Shown: positions 28,764 to 38,661, counted from the stretch's first letter. The stretch: DNA of 64,000 bases from Candidatus Zymogenaceae bacterium (GCA_016931225.1 JAFGFE010000006.1:1-64000), one strand, 5' to 3'. The notes: generated by a model from the sequence alone, not told the origin. Translations and numbers: made by a program.

Positions 28764-29291
28764 CTATCGAACCACCCGGTTATTCCGGCACTTCACGCCC
28801 TCGGCGTTCAGGAGCGATCGTTTGAAATCGAGGCCGCCCCGACCGCCGAATCCCACAAGAGCGCCGTCCGACCCCACCACCCGGTGACAGGGAACGAAGG
28901 GCGCAAAGGGATTTTTCGCCATTGCGGCGCCCACCGCCCGGGCGGCCCGGGGATTGCCCGCCAGCCGGGCCACCTCCCCGTAGCTCATCACCGCCCCCCG
29001 GGGAATGGTTCTCGCCGCCTCATAGACTCGGCGATGAAACGGGGGTATCCTCTCCATGTTCAGTGCCACCCCGTTCAGGTCGACGCCGCTGCCCGCAAAG
29101 AACGCCACCAGCAGCTCTTCTATATATGAATCCGGAATCACCGGGTCCGGACATTCACAGAGCGCCTCTTCCAGCTCTTCCACCACCCTGTTTCTGTCCG
29201 AGCGCGGGAGGACGGAGCAAAACACGCCCGAATCGGTCGCCACGAGACCCACCCATCCCGATCCCGCCTCGAAGATACTGTATGTCATCAC
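28764..29291 (-). CDS. ogt: Methylated-DNA--protein-cysteine methyltransferase
   Basis: A 175-residue O6-alkylguanine-DNA alkyltransferase. The acceptor motif PCHRVV, with the following GALVGFGG, and the DNA-binding helix region PRGAVMSYGEVARLAGNPRAARAVG are diagnostic. It transfers alkyl groups from O6-alkylguanine to its own cysteine in a single-turnover repair reaction. Length fits Ogt/MGMT without the AraC-like part of Ada. It ends just before the small membrane gene and follows murJ by 14 bases in the same direction. Confidence 0.95.
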   Translation of the reverse strand: MMTYSIFEAGSGWVGLVATDSGVFCSVLPRSDRNRVVEELEEALCECPDPVIPDSYIEELLVAFFAGSGVDLNGVALNMERIPPFHRRVYEAARTIPRGAVMSYGEVARLAGNPRAARAVGAAMAKNPFAPFVPCHRVVGSDGALVGFGGRGGLDFKRSLLNAEGVKCRNNRVVR

Positions 29292-29305
29292 GCCACCTCG
29301 TCAGT

Positions 29306-30892
29306 CTATTTTTTCCCGCCGAGACGATTTCTGAGCGGCTCCATGAGCATGGAAAACTCATTGGACCCGAGGGCACGGGTCGTCAGTGCGAAGATGACCC
29401 CGCCCGCCAAAATCGCTCCGGTCAGTACCACGGTCTTTATTATAGTATGCCCGGTCTCATTCCACAATACAAACCCCGAGAGGCAGTGAACGGCAACGCC
29501 CATGAGTGAGCACGCAACCGCCGTCTTCACCAACGACACAAGCACCCGTTTGAGTCCCAGGCGTCCCATGATGCGCCTGAAGATCACAAGGAGGAGCGTC
29601 CCATTGACCACCGACGCCAGTGACACCGCCAGAGCAAGCCCGGAATGTTCAAGGATCGTCATCAGCCACAGGGACAGGAGGATATTGATGATCATGGCAA
29701 GGGCGCCCACCTTCACCGGCGTCTTCGTATCCTGCCGGGCGTAAAATGCGTTGGACATCACCCTGACCGCGCTTACCGCCGGAAGTCCCAGAGAGAAGAA
29801 AAGGAGGGCGTCGGCGCTCTTGATGACGGACACATAATCGAACTCCCCCCGGAAAAAGAGGAGGCTCATGATCGGCTCCCTGAGGACGATCAGCCCCACC
29901 GTCGCCGGCACGGTGATATAGAGCGTCAGGGCAAGGGAGTCGGTGAATGTCGTCTTCAGGCGGTCCATATCCCCCTTCGCCGCCATTTTCGACATGCTGG
30001 GCAGCACCGCCGTTCCCAGGGCCACGGCGAAAATGCCCAGGGGAAACTGGGTCAGACGATCCGCATAGTAGAGATATGATATACTCCCCGCCGGGAGGAG
30101 CGACGCCAACAGCCTGATGACGACCACGTTGATCTGATAGATGGACGCGCCGAATACCGCCGGGAGGACGAGCCGGAGGATCGATCTGACCGCCGGGTGG
30201 GAGAATTGAAACCGTATCCGGGGTATCATCCCCCGTTGTGCGAGGGCGGGTAGCTGGATAACAAGCTGCAGTATCCCGCCGACGATAACGCCGACGGCAA
30301 GTCCGTTGATGGGCGTTTGAAAGGCGGGACAGAGAAAGAACATCGCCCCGATCATGGCGATGTTGAGAAATATGGGCGCCGAAGCCGGCGCGAGAAAATG
30401 TCCCAGGCTGTTGAGAATCCCCATGGAAAGGGCAGACAGCGATATAAAAAAGATATACGGGAACATGATTCGGGTAAGATGGACGGTCAGCCGGTACTTT
30501 TCCGGATCCTCCAGAAATCCGGGCGCCATGACGGCGATGATCTGGGGGGAAAAGTAGATTCCGGCCAGCACCACACCGAGAAGCACGATCGACAGGGCCG
30601 TCATGGTGACTGAGGCCACGACCCGGGCTTCATCCCGTCCATGGAATTCATAATACTCGGTAAATACCGGCACAAATGAGACGGTCAGTGTTCCCTCTGC
30701 AAAGAGGCGGCGAAGCAGGTTTGGAATCGTAAAGGCGAGAAAAAACGCATCGGCTGCGTTGCCGGTTCCGAAGAAGAAGGCCGTGACCATATCCCGGATA
30801 TAGCCCATCACACGACTTCCGAATGTGGCCCCGCTCACCACGCCGGCCGCCCTGATTATGCGTGAATTGTCTGAGTGTTCTGAGTGTTCCAA
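29306..30892 (-). CDS. murJ: Lipid II flippase MurJ
   Basis: A 528-residue, 14-helix MOP-superfamily flippase that moves lipid II across the inner membrane for peptidoglycan synthesis. The opening IIRAAGVVSGATFGSRVMGYIRD, the ADAFFLAFTIPNLLRRLFAEG block and YEFHGRDEA are typical of MurJ/MviN. It appears to begin with a TTG at 30892 without a good ribosome site; the next ATG would cut into the conserved first helix. The promoter lies in a very short region shared with rpsT. Confidence 0.95.
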   Translation of the reverse strand: MEHSEHSDNSRIIRAAGVVSGATFGSRVMGYIRDMVTAFFFGTGNAADAFFLAFTIPNLLRRLFAEGTLTVSFVPVFTEYYEFHGRDEARVVASVTMTALSIVLLGVVLAGIYFSPQIIAVMAPGFLEDPEKYRLTVHLTRIMFPYIFFISLSALSMGILNSLGHFLAPASAPIFLNIAMIGAMFFLCPAFQTPINGLAVGVIVGGILQLVIQLPALAQRGMIPRIRFQFSHPAVRSILRLVLPAVFGASIYQINVVVIRLLASLLPAGSISYLYYADRLTQFPLGIFAVALGTAVLPSMSKMAAKGDMDRLKTTFTDSLALTLYITVPATVGLIVLREPIMSLLFFRGEFDYVSVIKSADALLFFSLGLPAVSAVRVMSNAFYARQDTKTPVKVGALAMIINILLSLWLMTILEHSGLALAVSLASVVNGTLLLVIFRRIMGRLGLKRVLVSLVKTAVACSLMGVAVHCLSGFVLWNETGHTIIKTVVLTGAILAGGVIFALTTRALGSNEFSMLMEPLRNRLGGKK

Positions 30893-30899
30893 TTTTTTC

Positions 30900-30928
30900 T
30901 TGACAGTCCGGTATCAATTATATAAAAT
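30900..30928 (+). promoter_or_regulatory. Strong sigma-70-type promoter of rpsT
   Basis: A perfect TTGACA is followed 17 bases later by TAAAAT, placed 51 bases upstream of the rpsT start. It fits the high expression of a ribosomal protein gene. Confidence 0.8.
30917..30922 (-). promoter_or_regulatory. Minus-strand -10 element probably serving murJ
   Basis: A perfect TATAAT on the minus strand lies 24 bases before the murJ TTG and sits inside the spacer of the rpsT promoter. No good -35 is visible, so the call is tentative. Confidence 0.4.
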
Positions 30929-30979
30929 TACACATTTAATCATGCTTTTAAACATCTAACTTGTTTTAAGGAGTGCGCG

Positions 30980-31252
30980 TTGGCAAACCATAAATCCGCT
31001 TTGAAACGCATGCGGCAGAACGAGCAGCGTCGGCTGAGAAACCGACACGTCAAAAGCACCATGAAGTCTCACATCAAGTCCTTTTTGGAATCGATTGAGA
31101 GCGGAGACGGCAACACCGCGAAAGAGCGTCTCAGAGATACCATCAGTTATATCGACAAGGCGGCCACCAAGGGGGTCATCCACAAGAAAAACGCCTCCCG
31201 GAAAATATCCCGCCTGACACGTAAATACAACACCCTCACCGCCGGTTCGTAG
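30980..31252 (+). CDS. rpsT: Small ribosomal subunit protein S20
   Basis: A 90-residue basic protein (ANHKSALKRMRQNEQRRLRN opening) matching S20, which binds 16S rRNA early in 30S assembly. It starts with TTG after an AAGGAG ribosome site; the E. coli rpsT gene also uses UUG, linked to its own translational feedback. Its end overlaps the convergent holA gene by 17 bases. Confidence 0.97.
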   Translation: MANHKSALKRMRQNEQRRLRNRHVKSTMKSHIKSFLESIESGDGNTAKERLRDTISYIDKAATKGVIHKKNASRKISRLTRKYNTLTAGS

Positions 31253-32294
31253 TAATCGAGAGGACCATCCGGTCAAGCACCACCCCGCCCTTCCCGGAGC
31301 GGGATTTCAATTGCACGTCCGTCCGGTAGAGCTCTCGAAACACGTTATGAAACGCCGCATGGGGAATTCTCTTCACCTGTGCGGCGTATTCTTTCGCCCG
31401 AAACCCGACGATCTTTGCGGCCTGTGCCGCTTCCGAAACTGACCTCCCCTGTTCCAGCAACGACTTCATCCGCCACAGACGCATGAAATGCCACCTGATC
31501 ATCGGGAGCATCTGAACCGGCTGGGCGCCCGAAACCATCATGTCACGTATGATGGAAACGGCGCCTCCCGCATCGCCGCCGCTCAGGGCGTCCGTCAGCT
31601 CAAAAATGGAATGCGCCTTCAGATGGGGGATCATCTCCTCCACGTCAGACGTCTCTATGCGTCTGCGATCCCCCAGAAACAACAAGAGCTTTTCTATCTC
31701 CTTCATCACGGCCGTCATATCCTGGCCGATAAAATCGACCATCACTGCGAGCGCCTCCGGGTCGATCTCCTTTCCGTCCGCCGAGAGTCGTTTTCTGATC
31801 AGGTTTTTGATCTCACCCTCCCGGGGGGTGGAGCACGGCAGTGTCGCCGCCGCCAGTGCGAGGCCCTTAAGACGTCCCGGCGGTGCGGGCGTTTTCGGCC
31901 TGAGGGTGCCGCTGCCGACCCCCCTGGCGGTGACGATCAGGACCGCCGCCCCCGGCGGGTTTTCGGCGTACGCCGCCAGGCGCTGTGCGTCCTTCTCTGT
32001 CAGCCTCTCCGCATGCCTAAGAAGCACGAGCCTTTTGCCCCCCAGCATGGACGGGGTCATGGCGGCGCCGAGGACCTCGTCTGTCTGATCGTCCCCCGCC
32101 CAGAAGACGCTGCACGAGAAGTCATCCCCCTTCACACCCCCCGGCACAACCCGTTCCGCCGTCTCCCGTTCGGCCGCCTCTATCTGATACTCGTTGTCAC
32201 CGTAAAAAAAATAGACGGGATGAAGTATCCCGCCTGTGAGCTCCTTTTCCAGCTCCAGCAGCGAGCCGAAGAGTCTGGGTGCATTGTCGGCCAT
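31236..32294 (-). CDS. holA: DNA polymerase III subunit delta
   Basis: A 352-residue clamp-loader subunit. The N-terminal PVYFFYGDNEYQIEAAERE corresponds to the family's nucleotide-site remnant, and the C-terminal helical collar domain includes SIFELTDALSGGDAGGAVSI and RWHFMRLWRMKSLLEQG. It opens the sliding clamp during replication. It starts 15 bases after leuS ends. In E. coli the order is leuS-lptE-holA; here no lptE-like gene is between them. Confidence 0.9.
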   Translation of the reverse strand: MADNAPRLFGSLLELEKELTGGILHPVYFFYGDNEYQIEAAERETAERVVPGGVKGDDFSCSVFWAGDDQTDEVLGAAMTPSMLGGKRLVLLRHAERLTEKDAQRLAAYAENPPGAAVLIVTARGVGSGTLRPKTPAPPGRLKGLALAAATLPCSTPREGEIKNLIRKRLSADGKEIDPEALAVMVDFIGQDMTAVMKEIEKLLLFLGDRRRIETSDVEEMIPHLKAHSIFELTDALSGGDAGGAVSIIRDMMVSGAQPVQMLPMIRWHFMRLWRMKSLLEQGRSVSEAAQAAKIVGFRAKEYAAQVKRIPHAAFHNVFRELYRTDVQLKSRSGKGGVVLDRMVLSITTNRR

Positions 32295-32309
32295 ATGTTC
32301 CCTATGTGG

Positions 32310-34832
32310 CTACTTCGCCACCACCACGTTCACCAGTTTTTTCGGGACGACGACAACCTTCTTGACGTTCATGCCGTCGATATATTTTTTCGTCTTTTCA
32401 TCGGCGAGGGCAAGCTCCCGAATCCGATCGTCTGCGGCATCCGCGCCCACAACCAGCCTGCTCCTGACCTTCCCGTTGACCTGGACGACGATGGTAATCT
32501 CATCCTCCTTGGCGAGATCCGCATCGAACTCCGGCCAAGGAACCTGAACGACGCTCGGCTCATTTCCCAGGGCCTCCCACAGCTCCTCTGTGATATGGGG
32601 CACCGCGGGAGAGAGAAGCACGACCGATTTCTCCAGAGCGTCGGCCAGCACCAGGGCGTCCTTATCGGATACGGCGTCCCGGTTTTCAATGCCAGCGATG
32701 AAACCATACACCTCGTTTACCAGCTCCATGACCGCGGCGACGGCGGTGTTGAAATGGAAGCGTTCCTCGATATCCTCAGTGACCTTCCTGATGGTCTGGT
32801 GGGTCTTCCGACGAAGGGCGACCGCCCCCTCCGAAAGGTCGGCCGGGTCGACCGCCTCGGGCTTTTGGGATGCGTCTTTCTTTTCAATCAGGTCGAGGTT
32901 CTCGTACACCGCCCGCCACAAGCGACCCAGGAAGCGAAACGCCCCCTCCACCGCCTGGTCGTTCCACTCCAGTTCCCTCTCCGGGGGAGACGCGAACAGC
33001 ATAAAGAGCCGGGTGGTATCGGCGCCGTACTTTTTAATCATCTCCTCGGGGTCCACCACGTTCCCCTTGGATTTGCTCATCTTCGCCCCGTCCTTGATGA
33101 CCATTCCCTGTGTCAGGAGATTGGTGAAGGGTTCCGTGAACTTGACCATCCCGAAACGCTTCATCACCCGGGTATAGAATCGGGAGTAGAGGAGATGCAG
33201 GATCGCGTGCTCGATGCCGCCGATGTACTGATCCACCGGCAGCCAGTAATCGACACGCTCGGGATCCACCATCCCCTTATCGTAATCTGGACAGGCATAT
33301 CTGATATAGTACCACGACGACTCCACGAAGGTGTCCATGGTATCGGTCTCCCGCCGGGCATCATTTCCGCAGGAGGGACATATCACATTGACGAAGGAAT
33401 CCAGGTCTTGCAGGGGCGATCCACCCTCCACCCGAAACGATACATCGGTGGGAAGGATGACCGGCAGTTCCTCCTCCGGCACCGGCACCACGCCGCAGTT
33501 GTCGCAGTATATCACCGGGATGGGCGCACCCCAGTATCGCTGCCGGGAGATCCCCCAATCCCTGAGCCTGTAGTTGACGGTCTTATCCCCCAACCCTTTT
33601 TTCTTGAGGTCTTCGATGATGGCGTCCATGGCGGCCCGGTTTTCCATGCCGTCGAATCGACCGGAGTTGACCAGCACCCCGTCTTCCACGTACGCCTCGT
33701 CGAGCTCATCCGCGCTGAGCGTTTTGTCCGATGGTGTGATGACCACGATGATCGGGAGATCGTACTTCTTCGCGAACTCGAAGTCCCGCTGGTCGTGGGA
33801 GGGCACCGCCATGACCGCGCCGGTGCCGTATTCCATCAGGGCGAAGTTTGCGGCGAAGATGGGCATCCGGGCCGATGTGAAGGGATTCATACAGTAGGCG
33901 CCGACGAAGACACCCTCCTTCTCGTAGTCCTCCGAAGAACGCTTGATTTTGTCCGTCGCCAGCATCCGCTCGACGAACGCGTCCACCTCGCCCTCCTGCT
34001 CCGTCCCCCGGGAAAGCTCCCGTGTGAGGGGATGTTCCGGGGCGAGGACCATGAACGTGGCGCCGAAGATTGTGTCCTGCCGGGTGGTGAACACCGGGAT
34101 GTACCCGTCCCCTTTCTCCAGGGGAAAGCGGATCTCTGCGCCGAAGCTCTTTCCGATCCAGTTGTGCTGCATGGTCAGCACCCGCTCGGGCCAGCCGGGC
34201 ATCCGGTCCAGCTCTTCCAACAGTTCGTCTGCGAATTCGGTGATCTTGAAAAACCAGCCGTTGATCTCCCTGGTGATGACCTCACCGTCGCATCGCCAGC
34301 ATCGTCCCGAAATCACCTGCTCATTCGCCAGCACCGTTTGGCAGGTCTCGCACCAATTGACGGGGGATTTCTTCTGGTATGCCAGCCCCTCCTTGAGCAT
34401 CTTGATGAAGAGCCACTGCTCCCACCGGTAATACTCCGGGTCGCAGGTTGCCAGCTCCCGATCCCAGTCATAGGAAAATCCCATGGCCATCAGCTGGCGC
34501 TTCATGTATTCGATATTTTCGTAGGTGAATTTCGCAGGATGCACGCCGCTTTGGATGGCGGCGTTCTCCGCGGGCATGCCGAAGGCGTCCCACCCCATCG
34601 GATGCATCACGTTGTATCCCCGCATCATCTTGTTCCGGGCGACGACGTCGGTGATGGAATAATTACGCACGTGACCCATGTGGATTTTTCCGGATGGGTA
34701 TGGAAACATCTCCAGTATGTAATATTTCTCCCGATTGTCGTCCCGCGTCACATTGAATATCTTGTGTTCATCCCAGTACCGCTGCCAGCGGGATTCCACC
34801 TGGGCCGGGTCATATTTTTTCGTAGGCTCCAT
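32310..34832 (-). CDS. leuS: Leucine--tRNA ligase
   Basis: An 840-residue class I synthetase. The HIGH motif appears as [16 protein letters not shown], the zinc/editing domain contains the [13 protein letters not shown] and CWRCDGEV cysteines, and KMSKS is in [15 protein letters not shown]. The CP1 editing domain includes the Thr-rich [12 protein letters not shown] and conserved Asp in [13 protein letters not shown]. Start at 34832 fits the family N-terminus ([17 protein letters not shown]); a start at 34949 would add 39 unrelated residues. A likely promoter and a long leader precede it. Confidence 0.97.
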   Translation of the reverse strand: MEPTKKYDPAQVESRWQRYWDEHKIFNVTRDDNREKYYILEMFPYPSGKIHMGHVRNYSITDVVARNKMMRGYNVMHPMGWDAFGMPAENAAIQSGVHPAKFTYENIEYMKRQLMAMGFSYDWDRELATCDPEYYRWEQWLFIKMLKEGLAYQKKSPVNWCETCQTVLANEQVISGRCWRCDGEVITREINGWFFKITEFADELLEELDRMPGWPERVLTMQHNWIGKSFGAEIRFPLEKGDGYIPVFTTRQDTIFGATFMVLAPEHPLTRELSRGTEQEGEVDAFVERMLATDKIKRSSEDYEKEGVFVGAYCMNPFTSARMPIFAANFALMEYGTGAVMAVPSHDQRDFEFAKKYDLPIIVVITPSDKTLSADELDEAYVEDGVLVNSGRFDGMENRAAMDAIIEDLKKKGLGDKTVNYRLRDWGISRQRYWGAPIPVIYCDNCGVVPVPEEELPVILPTDVSFRVEGGSPLQDLDSFVNVICPSCGNDARRETDTMDTFVESSWYYIRYACPDYDKGMVDPERVDYWLPVDQYIGGIEHAILHLLYSRFYTRVMKRFGMVKFTEPFTNLLTQGMVIKDGAKMSKSKGNVVDPEEMIKKYGADTTRLFMLFASPPERELEWNDQAVEGAFRFLGRLWRAVYENLDLIEKKDASQKPEAVDPADLSEGAVALRRKTHQTIRKVTEDIEERFHFNTAVAAVMELVNEVYGFIAGIENRDAVSDKDALVLADALEKSVVLLSPAVPHITEELWEALGNEPSVVQVPWPEFDADLAKEDEITIVVQVNGKVRSRLVVGADAADDRIRELALADEKTKKYIDGMNVKKVVVVPKKLVNVVVAK

Positions 34833-34985
34833 TTTTTTGCTCAATTTCTCGGTGTCGTTATCCTGTTGTTCCGGTATAGCTGCCTGGCCGATAGGATCGG
34901 CCCCCTTGAGAGCGGTAGACTGAAATGTCGGTCCACCGAGGTCATACATACCGCCCCGGTAGATTCACTCCACCACAATAATGAC

Positions 34986-35008
34986 AGCCGGCACTGCCGG
35001 CTTTTTTT
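34986..35008 (+). terminator. Terminator-like hairpin in the leuS upstream region
   Basis: AGCCGGC and GCCGGCT pair across a three-base loop and are followed by seven T on the plus strand. There is no plus-strand gene just upstream, so it may end antisense transcription from leuS or form a stable 5' hairpin on the leuS mRNA. Confidence 0.6.
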
Positions 35009-35035
35009 ATTACCACATTTCAACTTCATTGGCAA
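35007..35035 (-). promoter_or_regulatory. Promoter candidate for leuS
   Basis: On the minus strand, TTGCCA and TAATAA are separated by 17 bases. Transcription from here would give a leader of about 165 bases beginning with the GC-rich hairpin at 34986-35002. Confidence 0.5.
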
Positions 35036-35098
35036 GACAATAATATATGAGAGAGCAACAGATGACCCGCCTGGTCTGATACCACCGCTCCTTTTCCC

Positions 35099-35127
35099 TT
35101 GACTTGTATTGTGGCCGAACGGATAAT
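35099..35127 (+). promoter_or_regulatory. Promoter candidate for the spermidine-synthase-like gene
   Basis: TTGACT and GATAAT are separated by 17 bases. The -10 ends seven bases before the ATG at 35135, so the message may be nearly leaderless. The upstream TTG start at 35099 would coincide with the -35. Confidence 0.45.
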
Positions 35128-35134
35128 CAGTGAC

Positions 35135-37501
35135 ATGTCCTCCCACCATACTGCATCGAAAAAAGACATCCGCCTGATCGTCTCCTGCCTTGGATTTCTG
35201 GCGGCGTCCGCCCAGATCATACTCCTCAGGGAGATGATGGTCTTTTTCTACGGGAACGAACTCTCCACCGGCATCGTCTTGATGATCTGGCTTTTGTGGA
35301 CGGCCCTGGGGAGCTATGCGGGAACACTCCTCTCCGGACGACCCCGACAATCGGCCCGTTCGACGCACCGCCGCGCCCTCTTCCCGGGACTGCTTGCAAC
35401 TCTCGGGGTGCTGGCCCCCCTCACGATCATCCTGGTTCGGATATCAAAAACACTCCTCGGCATCTCCCAGGGGGAAATCATCGGCATCGGCGCAACGGCG
35501 CTGATCACCCTGGTTTCACTCTTCCCGTTCTGTTTCACTGGCGGTCTTTTATTCCCCCACATTGTCGACGCCCTGGTTTCCGAGACCGATCGGGGGGATG
35601 CGCCGAGGATCGCGTATCTGTATGAATCCATGGGTTCGGTGATCGGCGGCGCCGCGACAAGCCTCATCCTCGTACGCTTCTTCGACGCCCTCGCCGTCGC
35701 CTTCATCCTGGGGGCCGTCTCCCTCGCTGCGGCGGTGACCATTCTTTTTCTGAAAAAAAGGACCTGCCTCTGCTTCGTCACGGGGCTTTTCTTTCTCTTT
35801 TTCGCCATCCAGATCGTCAGTCCCGTGCCGGATATCGACCGCATCACCCGCACGTTCCAGTGGCGGGGGTTCGACGTTGCGGCGTCGGAAGACTCCATCT
35901 ACGGCAACCTCACCGTGACCCGGGCGGGCACACAGACGACCCTCTACGACAACGGCGTCCTCTCGTTCAGCCACCCAGACGTCATCGCCTCGGAGCTGTC
36001 GGTCACCTACCCCATGCTCATCCACCCCGATCCCGCCCGGGTGCTGCTGGTGGGCGGCGGGGTGGCCTCGTCGCTCTCCGAGATACTCGAGTACCCGACT
36101 GTTTTGGAGGTGGACTACGTGGAGCTGGACCCGCTGTTGATCGATCTTGCCGTCACCCACCTGCCGCCGGGTACGACAGAGAGCCTGAAAGATCCGAGGG
36201 TTCGGGTCCTCCACACCGACGGCCGGCGGTTCATCAAGACGATCGATTCGGCCTACGATGTGATCATCATCAATGTCGCGGACCCCATCAACGCCCGCAT
36301 CAACCGCTACTACACCGAGGAGTTTCTCCGGGAGACGTCCCGCATCCTGGCCCCCAATGGTATTGTGTCGCTCTCCGTAAGCGGGTCGGAGGAGATCATC
36401 AGCCCCACGTGCGCGTCTTTTTTGGGATGCATGGCGAAAACCGTCGATCGGGTGTACCCGAAGAGAATCGTCATTCCGGGGGAGCGGGTCTTTTTCATCA
36501 TGGGAGGTGATGAAGCCTCCCTCACCGTCGATCCCGATGTCCTCACCGACCGTATGCATGAGCGGGGGATCGAGAATCTATTCGTGACGGAGTACTACCT
36601 CCCCTACGCCCTCAGTGTTGAGCGGATTGCATATATCAATTCTGTTATTGACACCGCCCCCCACACCCGGTCCAACACCGACACCGAGCCCATCGCCTTC
36701 CTGTACGACATGATCCTGTGGAGTCTCTCATTCACCCCCCGGACGAAGCTCGCCATACTGGAGCTGTCGTCGGTTACCGTGAGCCGGGTACTTGCAGCAC
36801 TGGGAATCGCCACGTTCCTGTGGCTCTGTGCGATCATGATCGGCGGACGCCTGAGATCGAGGCGGGCGGTGGTGTACCTCTCCCTGGGTCCGTCCGTGCT
36901 GACGGCCGGCTTCACCGAGATCGCCCTCGAGGTGATCATCATCGTCGCCTTTCAGACGATATACGGCTACGTCTACTACCAGGTGGGCCTGATCGTCACG
37001 GCGTTTATGGCGGGCCTTGCCACAGGAAGCATCATTACGGGGAAAATGAGCGGGAAGGAAGGACCGGGGGGGTGGAGACGTCTCCTCATCGTCCAGATAT
37101 GCTATGCCGTGTATGGTCTATTGATCATCCTGGTGATATACGCGGCGTCGACGATGAATCCTCAAACTCTTCCCTGGGGGGCGTTGAGCATCTGTTTCAT
37201 CACCCTCAACTTCATCGGCGGTGTGCTGGGGGGTGTTCATTTTGTCTTCGCATCACGGCTCGTCTCCCGCAACGGCGCGTCCCCCGGCTTCTCCGGAGGG
37301 TGGGTGTACGGCACGGATCTGTTGGGGTCTTCGTTAGGGGCGCTTTTGGCCACCGCCTTTTTCATCCCGATACTGGGACTCCCCCAAACCGCCGCCGCGG
37401 TGGGGGCGATCAACCTCTTCGCGGCCCTCCTGATTCTCTGTGGAAGTGTGTCGCACCGACTCCCTGTGCGGGATGGATCACAATCCCATTCCCGTCGATG
37501 A
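35135..37501 (+). CDS. Membrane-embedded spermidine-synthase-like protein
   Basis: A 788-residue fusion of membrane helices with a spermidine-synthase-type methyltransferase fold. Helices occupy about residues 15-220 and 540-780. The central part has the SAM-type motif VLLVGGGVASSLSEIL, the acidic YVELDPLLIDLAV and IIINVADPINARINRYYTEEF, as in polyamine synthases. Fused relatives are common in Deltaproteobacteria and are poorly characterised; aminopropyl transfer is possible but not proven. The alternative TTG at 35099 would add 12 residues. Confidence 0.8.
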   Translation: MSSHHTASKKDIRLIVSCLGFLAASAQIILLREMMVFFYGNELSTGIVLMIWLLWTALGSYAGTLLSGRPRQSARSTHRRALFPGLLATLGVLAPLTIILVRISKTLLGISQGEIIGIGATALITLVSLFPFCFTGGLLFPHIVDALVSETDRGDAPRIAYLYESMGSVIGGAATSLILVRFFDALAVAFILGAVSLAAAVTILFLKKRTCLCFVTGLFFLFFAIQIVSPVPDIDRITRTFQWRGFDVAASEDSIYGNLTVTRAGTQTTLYDNGVLSFSHPDVIASELSVTYPMLIHPDPARVLLVGGGVASSLSEILEYPTVLEVDYVELDPLLIDLAVTHLPPGTTESLKDPRVRVLHTDGRRFIKTIDSAYDVIIINVADPINARINRYYTEEFLRETSRILAPNGIVSLSVSGSEEIISPTCASFLGCMAKTVDRVYPKRIVIPGERVFFIMGGDEASLTVDPDVLTDRMHERGIENLFVTEYYLPYALSVERIAYINSVIDTAPHTRSNTDTEPIAFLYDMILWSLSFTPRTKLAILELSSVTVSRVLAALGIATFLWLCAIMIGGRLRSRRAVVYLSLGPSVLTAGFTEIALEVIIIVAFQTIYGYVYYQVGLIVTAFMAGLATGSIITGKMSGKEGPGGWRRLLIVQICYAVYGLLIILVIYAASTMNPQTLPWGALSICFITLNFIGGVLGGVHFVFASRLVSRNGASPGFSGGWVYGTDLLGSSLGALLATAFFIPILGLPQTAAAVGAINLFAALLILCGSVSHRLPVRDGSQSHSRR

Positions 37502-37566
37502 CGCACCGGGCACATCATCGGTGGGACAAAGCGGCACAGGGTGAATGATAGCAACAGGAGATCGAC

Positions 37567-38661
37567 ATGCCCCATGCCCTGAACATTTTCGCCGGACCTT
37601 CGGCGCGGGCCGTAATCCTCGAGCGGGGGCTTACACACGGAGATGTTACCGCCGTCACGGGCGCCGCAGGCGGCCCGAAATGGCTTGCCGTCAGCGGCCT
37701 GGACCGGGCCCTCTTCGGATCATTCTTGAAAACGGCCGAACACCCCATAGACCTGGTGGGGGCGTCGGCGGGGGCGTGGCGCTTCGCCTCCCTTGCCCAA
37801 GGAACACACGCGGATCCCCTTTTTGCATACGACAGATTCGAAGAGGCGTATATCACACAGGACTATACCGCCTATCCCGACGGCCCCACCGCCCGGGATG
37901 TGACCGGTGAGGGCGTGAAAATCCTCGACGCCTTCTTCCGGGAAAACTCTGCCGAGCACATCCTCACCCACCCGGTCTTTCGGCTCTCGGTGCTGGCGGT
38001 CATCTCCCTGGGGCCTGTGAAATCCGACAACGGCCGCATTCTGGGCCCGGCAATGCTCCTCGCGGGTGCTTCGAGCATGATATCCCGAAATCTCCTGGGG
38101 TGTTTCTTCCACCGGGCGGTGTTTCACGATCGGCGCTGCACACCTCCCTTCCCGGGATGCGACGGCCGTCCCGACGCCATACGGTCGGTGGTGATCGCGC
38201 TCACGAAAAAAAACCTCCGCCCGGCGGTGCTGGCGTCGGGCTCCATCCCGGTGGTGATGGAGGGTGTCACGGACATCCCCGACGCACCGGAGGGAACCTA
38301 CCGGGACGGGGGGCTTATCGACTATCACGTCACGATACCCGAGAAAGACGGCGGCGTCGTCATCTTTCCCCACTACACGAACCGCATTATCCCCGGCTGG
38401 TTCGACAAGTTCCACCCCCGGCGCACCCCTCCCCGGAGTCACGTCGATCGGCTCCTGATGCTCTGCCCCTCACCGGAATTCGTCTCCCGGCTTCCCTATG
38501 GGAAGATACCGGATCGAAAGGATTTCAAGAGGTTCATCGAACACGATGCCGATCGAATCGCCTATTGGCGACGCGTCGTCTCCGAGTGCAGGCGACTGGG
38601 CGATGAGTTCTTGGGGCTGGTGGATACCGGAAGGATTATAGACCGCATTCGACCGCTATAA
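37567..38661 (+). CDS. Patatin-like phospholipase
   Basis: A 364-residue protein with the serine hydrolase dyad of patatins. The oxyanion loop is GAAGGPKWLAV, the nucleophile motif is LVGASAGAWRF (G-x-S-x-G), and the Asp is in TYRDGGLIDYHV. It probably hydrolyses acyl chains of lipids at the membrane face. The ATG follows a GGAG ribosome site. It begins 65 bases after the spermidine-synthase-like gene and is followed by a terminator. Confidence 0.88.
   Translation: MPHALNIFAGPSARAVILERGLTHGDVTAVTGAAGGPKWLAVSGLDRALFGSFLKTAEHPIDLVGASAGAWRFASLAQGTHADPLFAYDRFEEAYITQDYTAYPDGPTARDVTGEGVKILDAFFRENSAEHILTHPVFRLSVLAVISLGPVKSDNGRILGPAMLLAGASSMISRNLLGCFFHRAVFHDRRCTPPFPGCDGRPDAIRSVVIALTKKNLRPAVLASGSIPVVMEGVTDIPDAPEGTYRDGGLIDYHVTIPEKDGGVVIFPHYTNRIIPGWFDKFHPRRTPPRSHVDRLLMLCPSPEFVSRLPYGKIPDRKDFKRFIEHDADRIAYWRRVVSECRRLGDEFLGLVDTGRIIDRIRPL

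Larger units (their letters stand above)
34833..35134. other. Long divergent intergenic region with leuS leader
   Basis: About 300 bases between the leuS ATG and the chosen start of the opposite membrane spermidine-synthase-like gene. It holds a likely leuS promoter (35007-35035), a plus-strand terminator-like hairpin (34986-35008), a minus-strand hairpin GGCCGAT-CCT-ATCGGCC at about 34885-34901, and a plus-strand promoter candidate at 35099-35127. Confidence 0.5.

Noticed and set aside
34833-34980. T-box riboswitch in the leuS leader
   Set aside because: The only match is a short GGTGGACCG with a missing base, and no antiterminator/terminator pair with a T tract faces leuS.
31488-35102. A 1204-codon plus-strand frame opposite holA and leuS
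   Set aside because: It mirrors two intact, recognised genes in GC-rich DNA, and its translation (rich in His, Arg, Asp, Gly) shows no domain.
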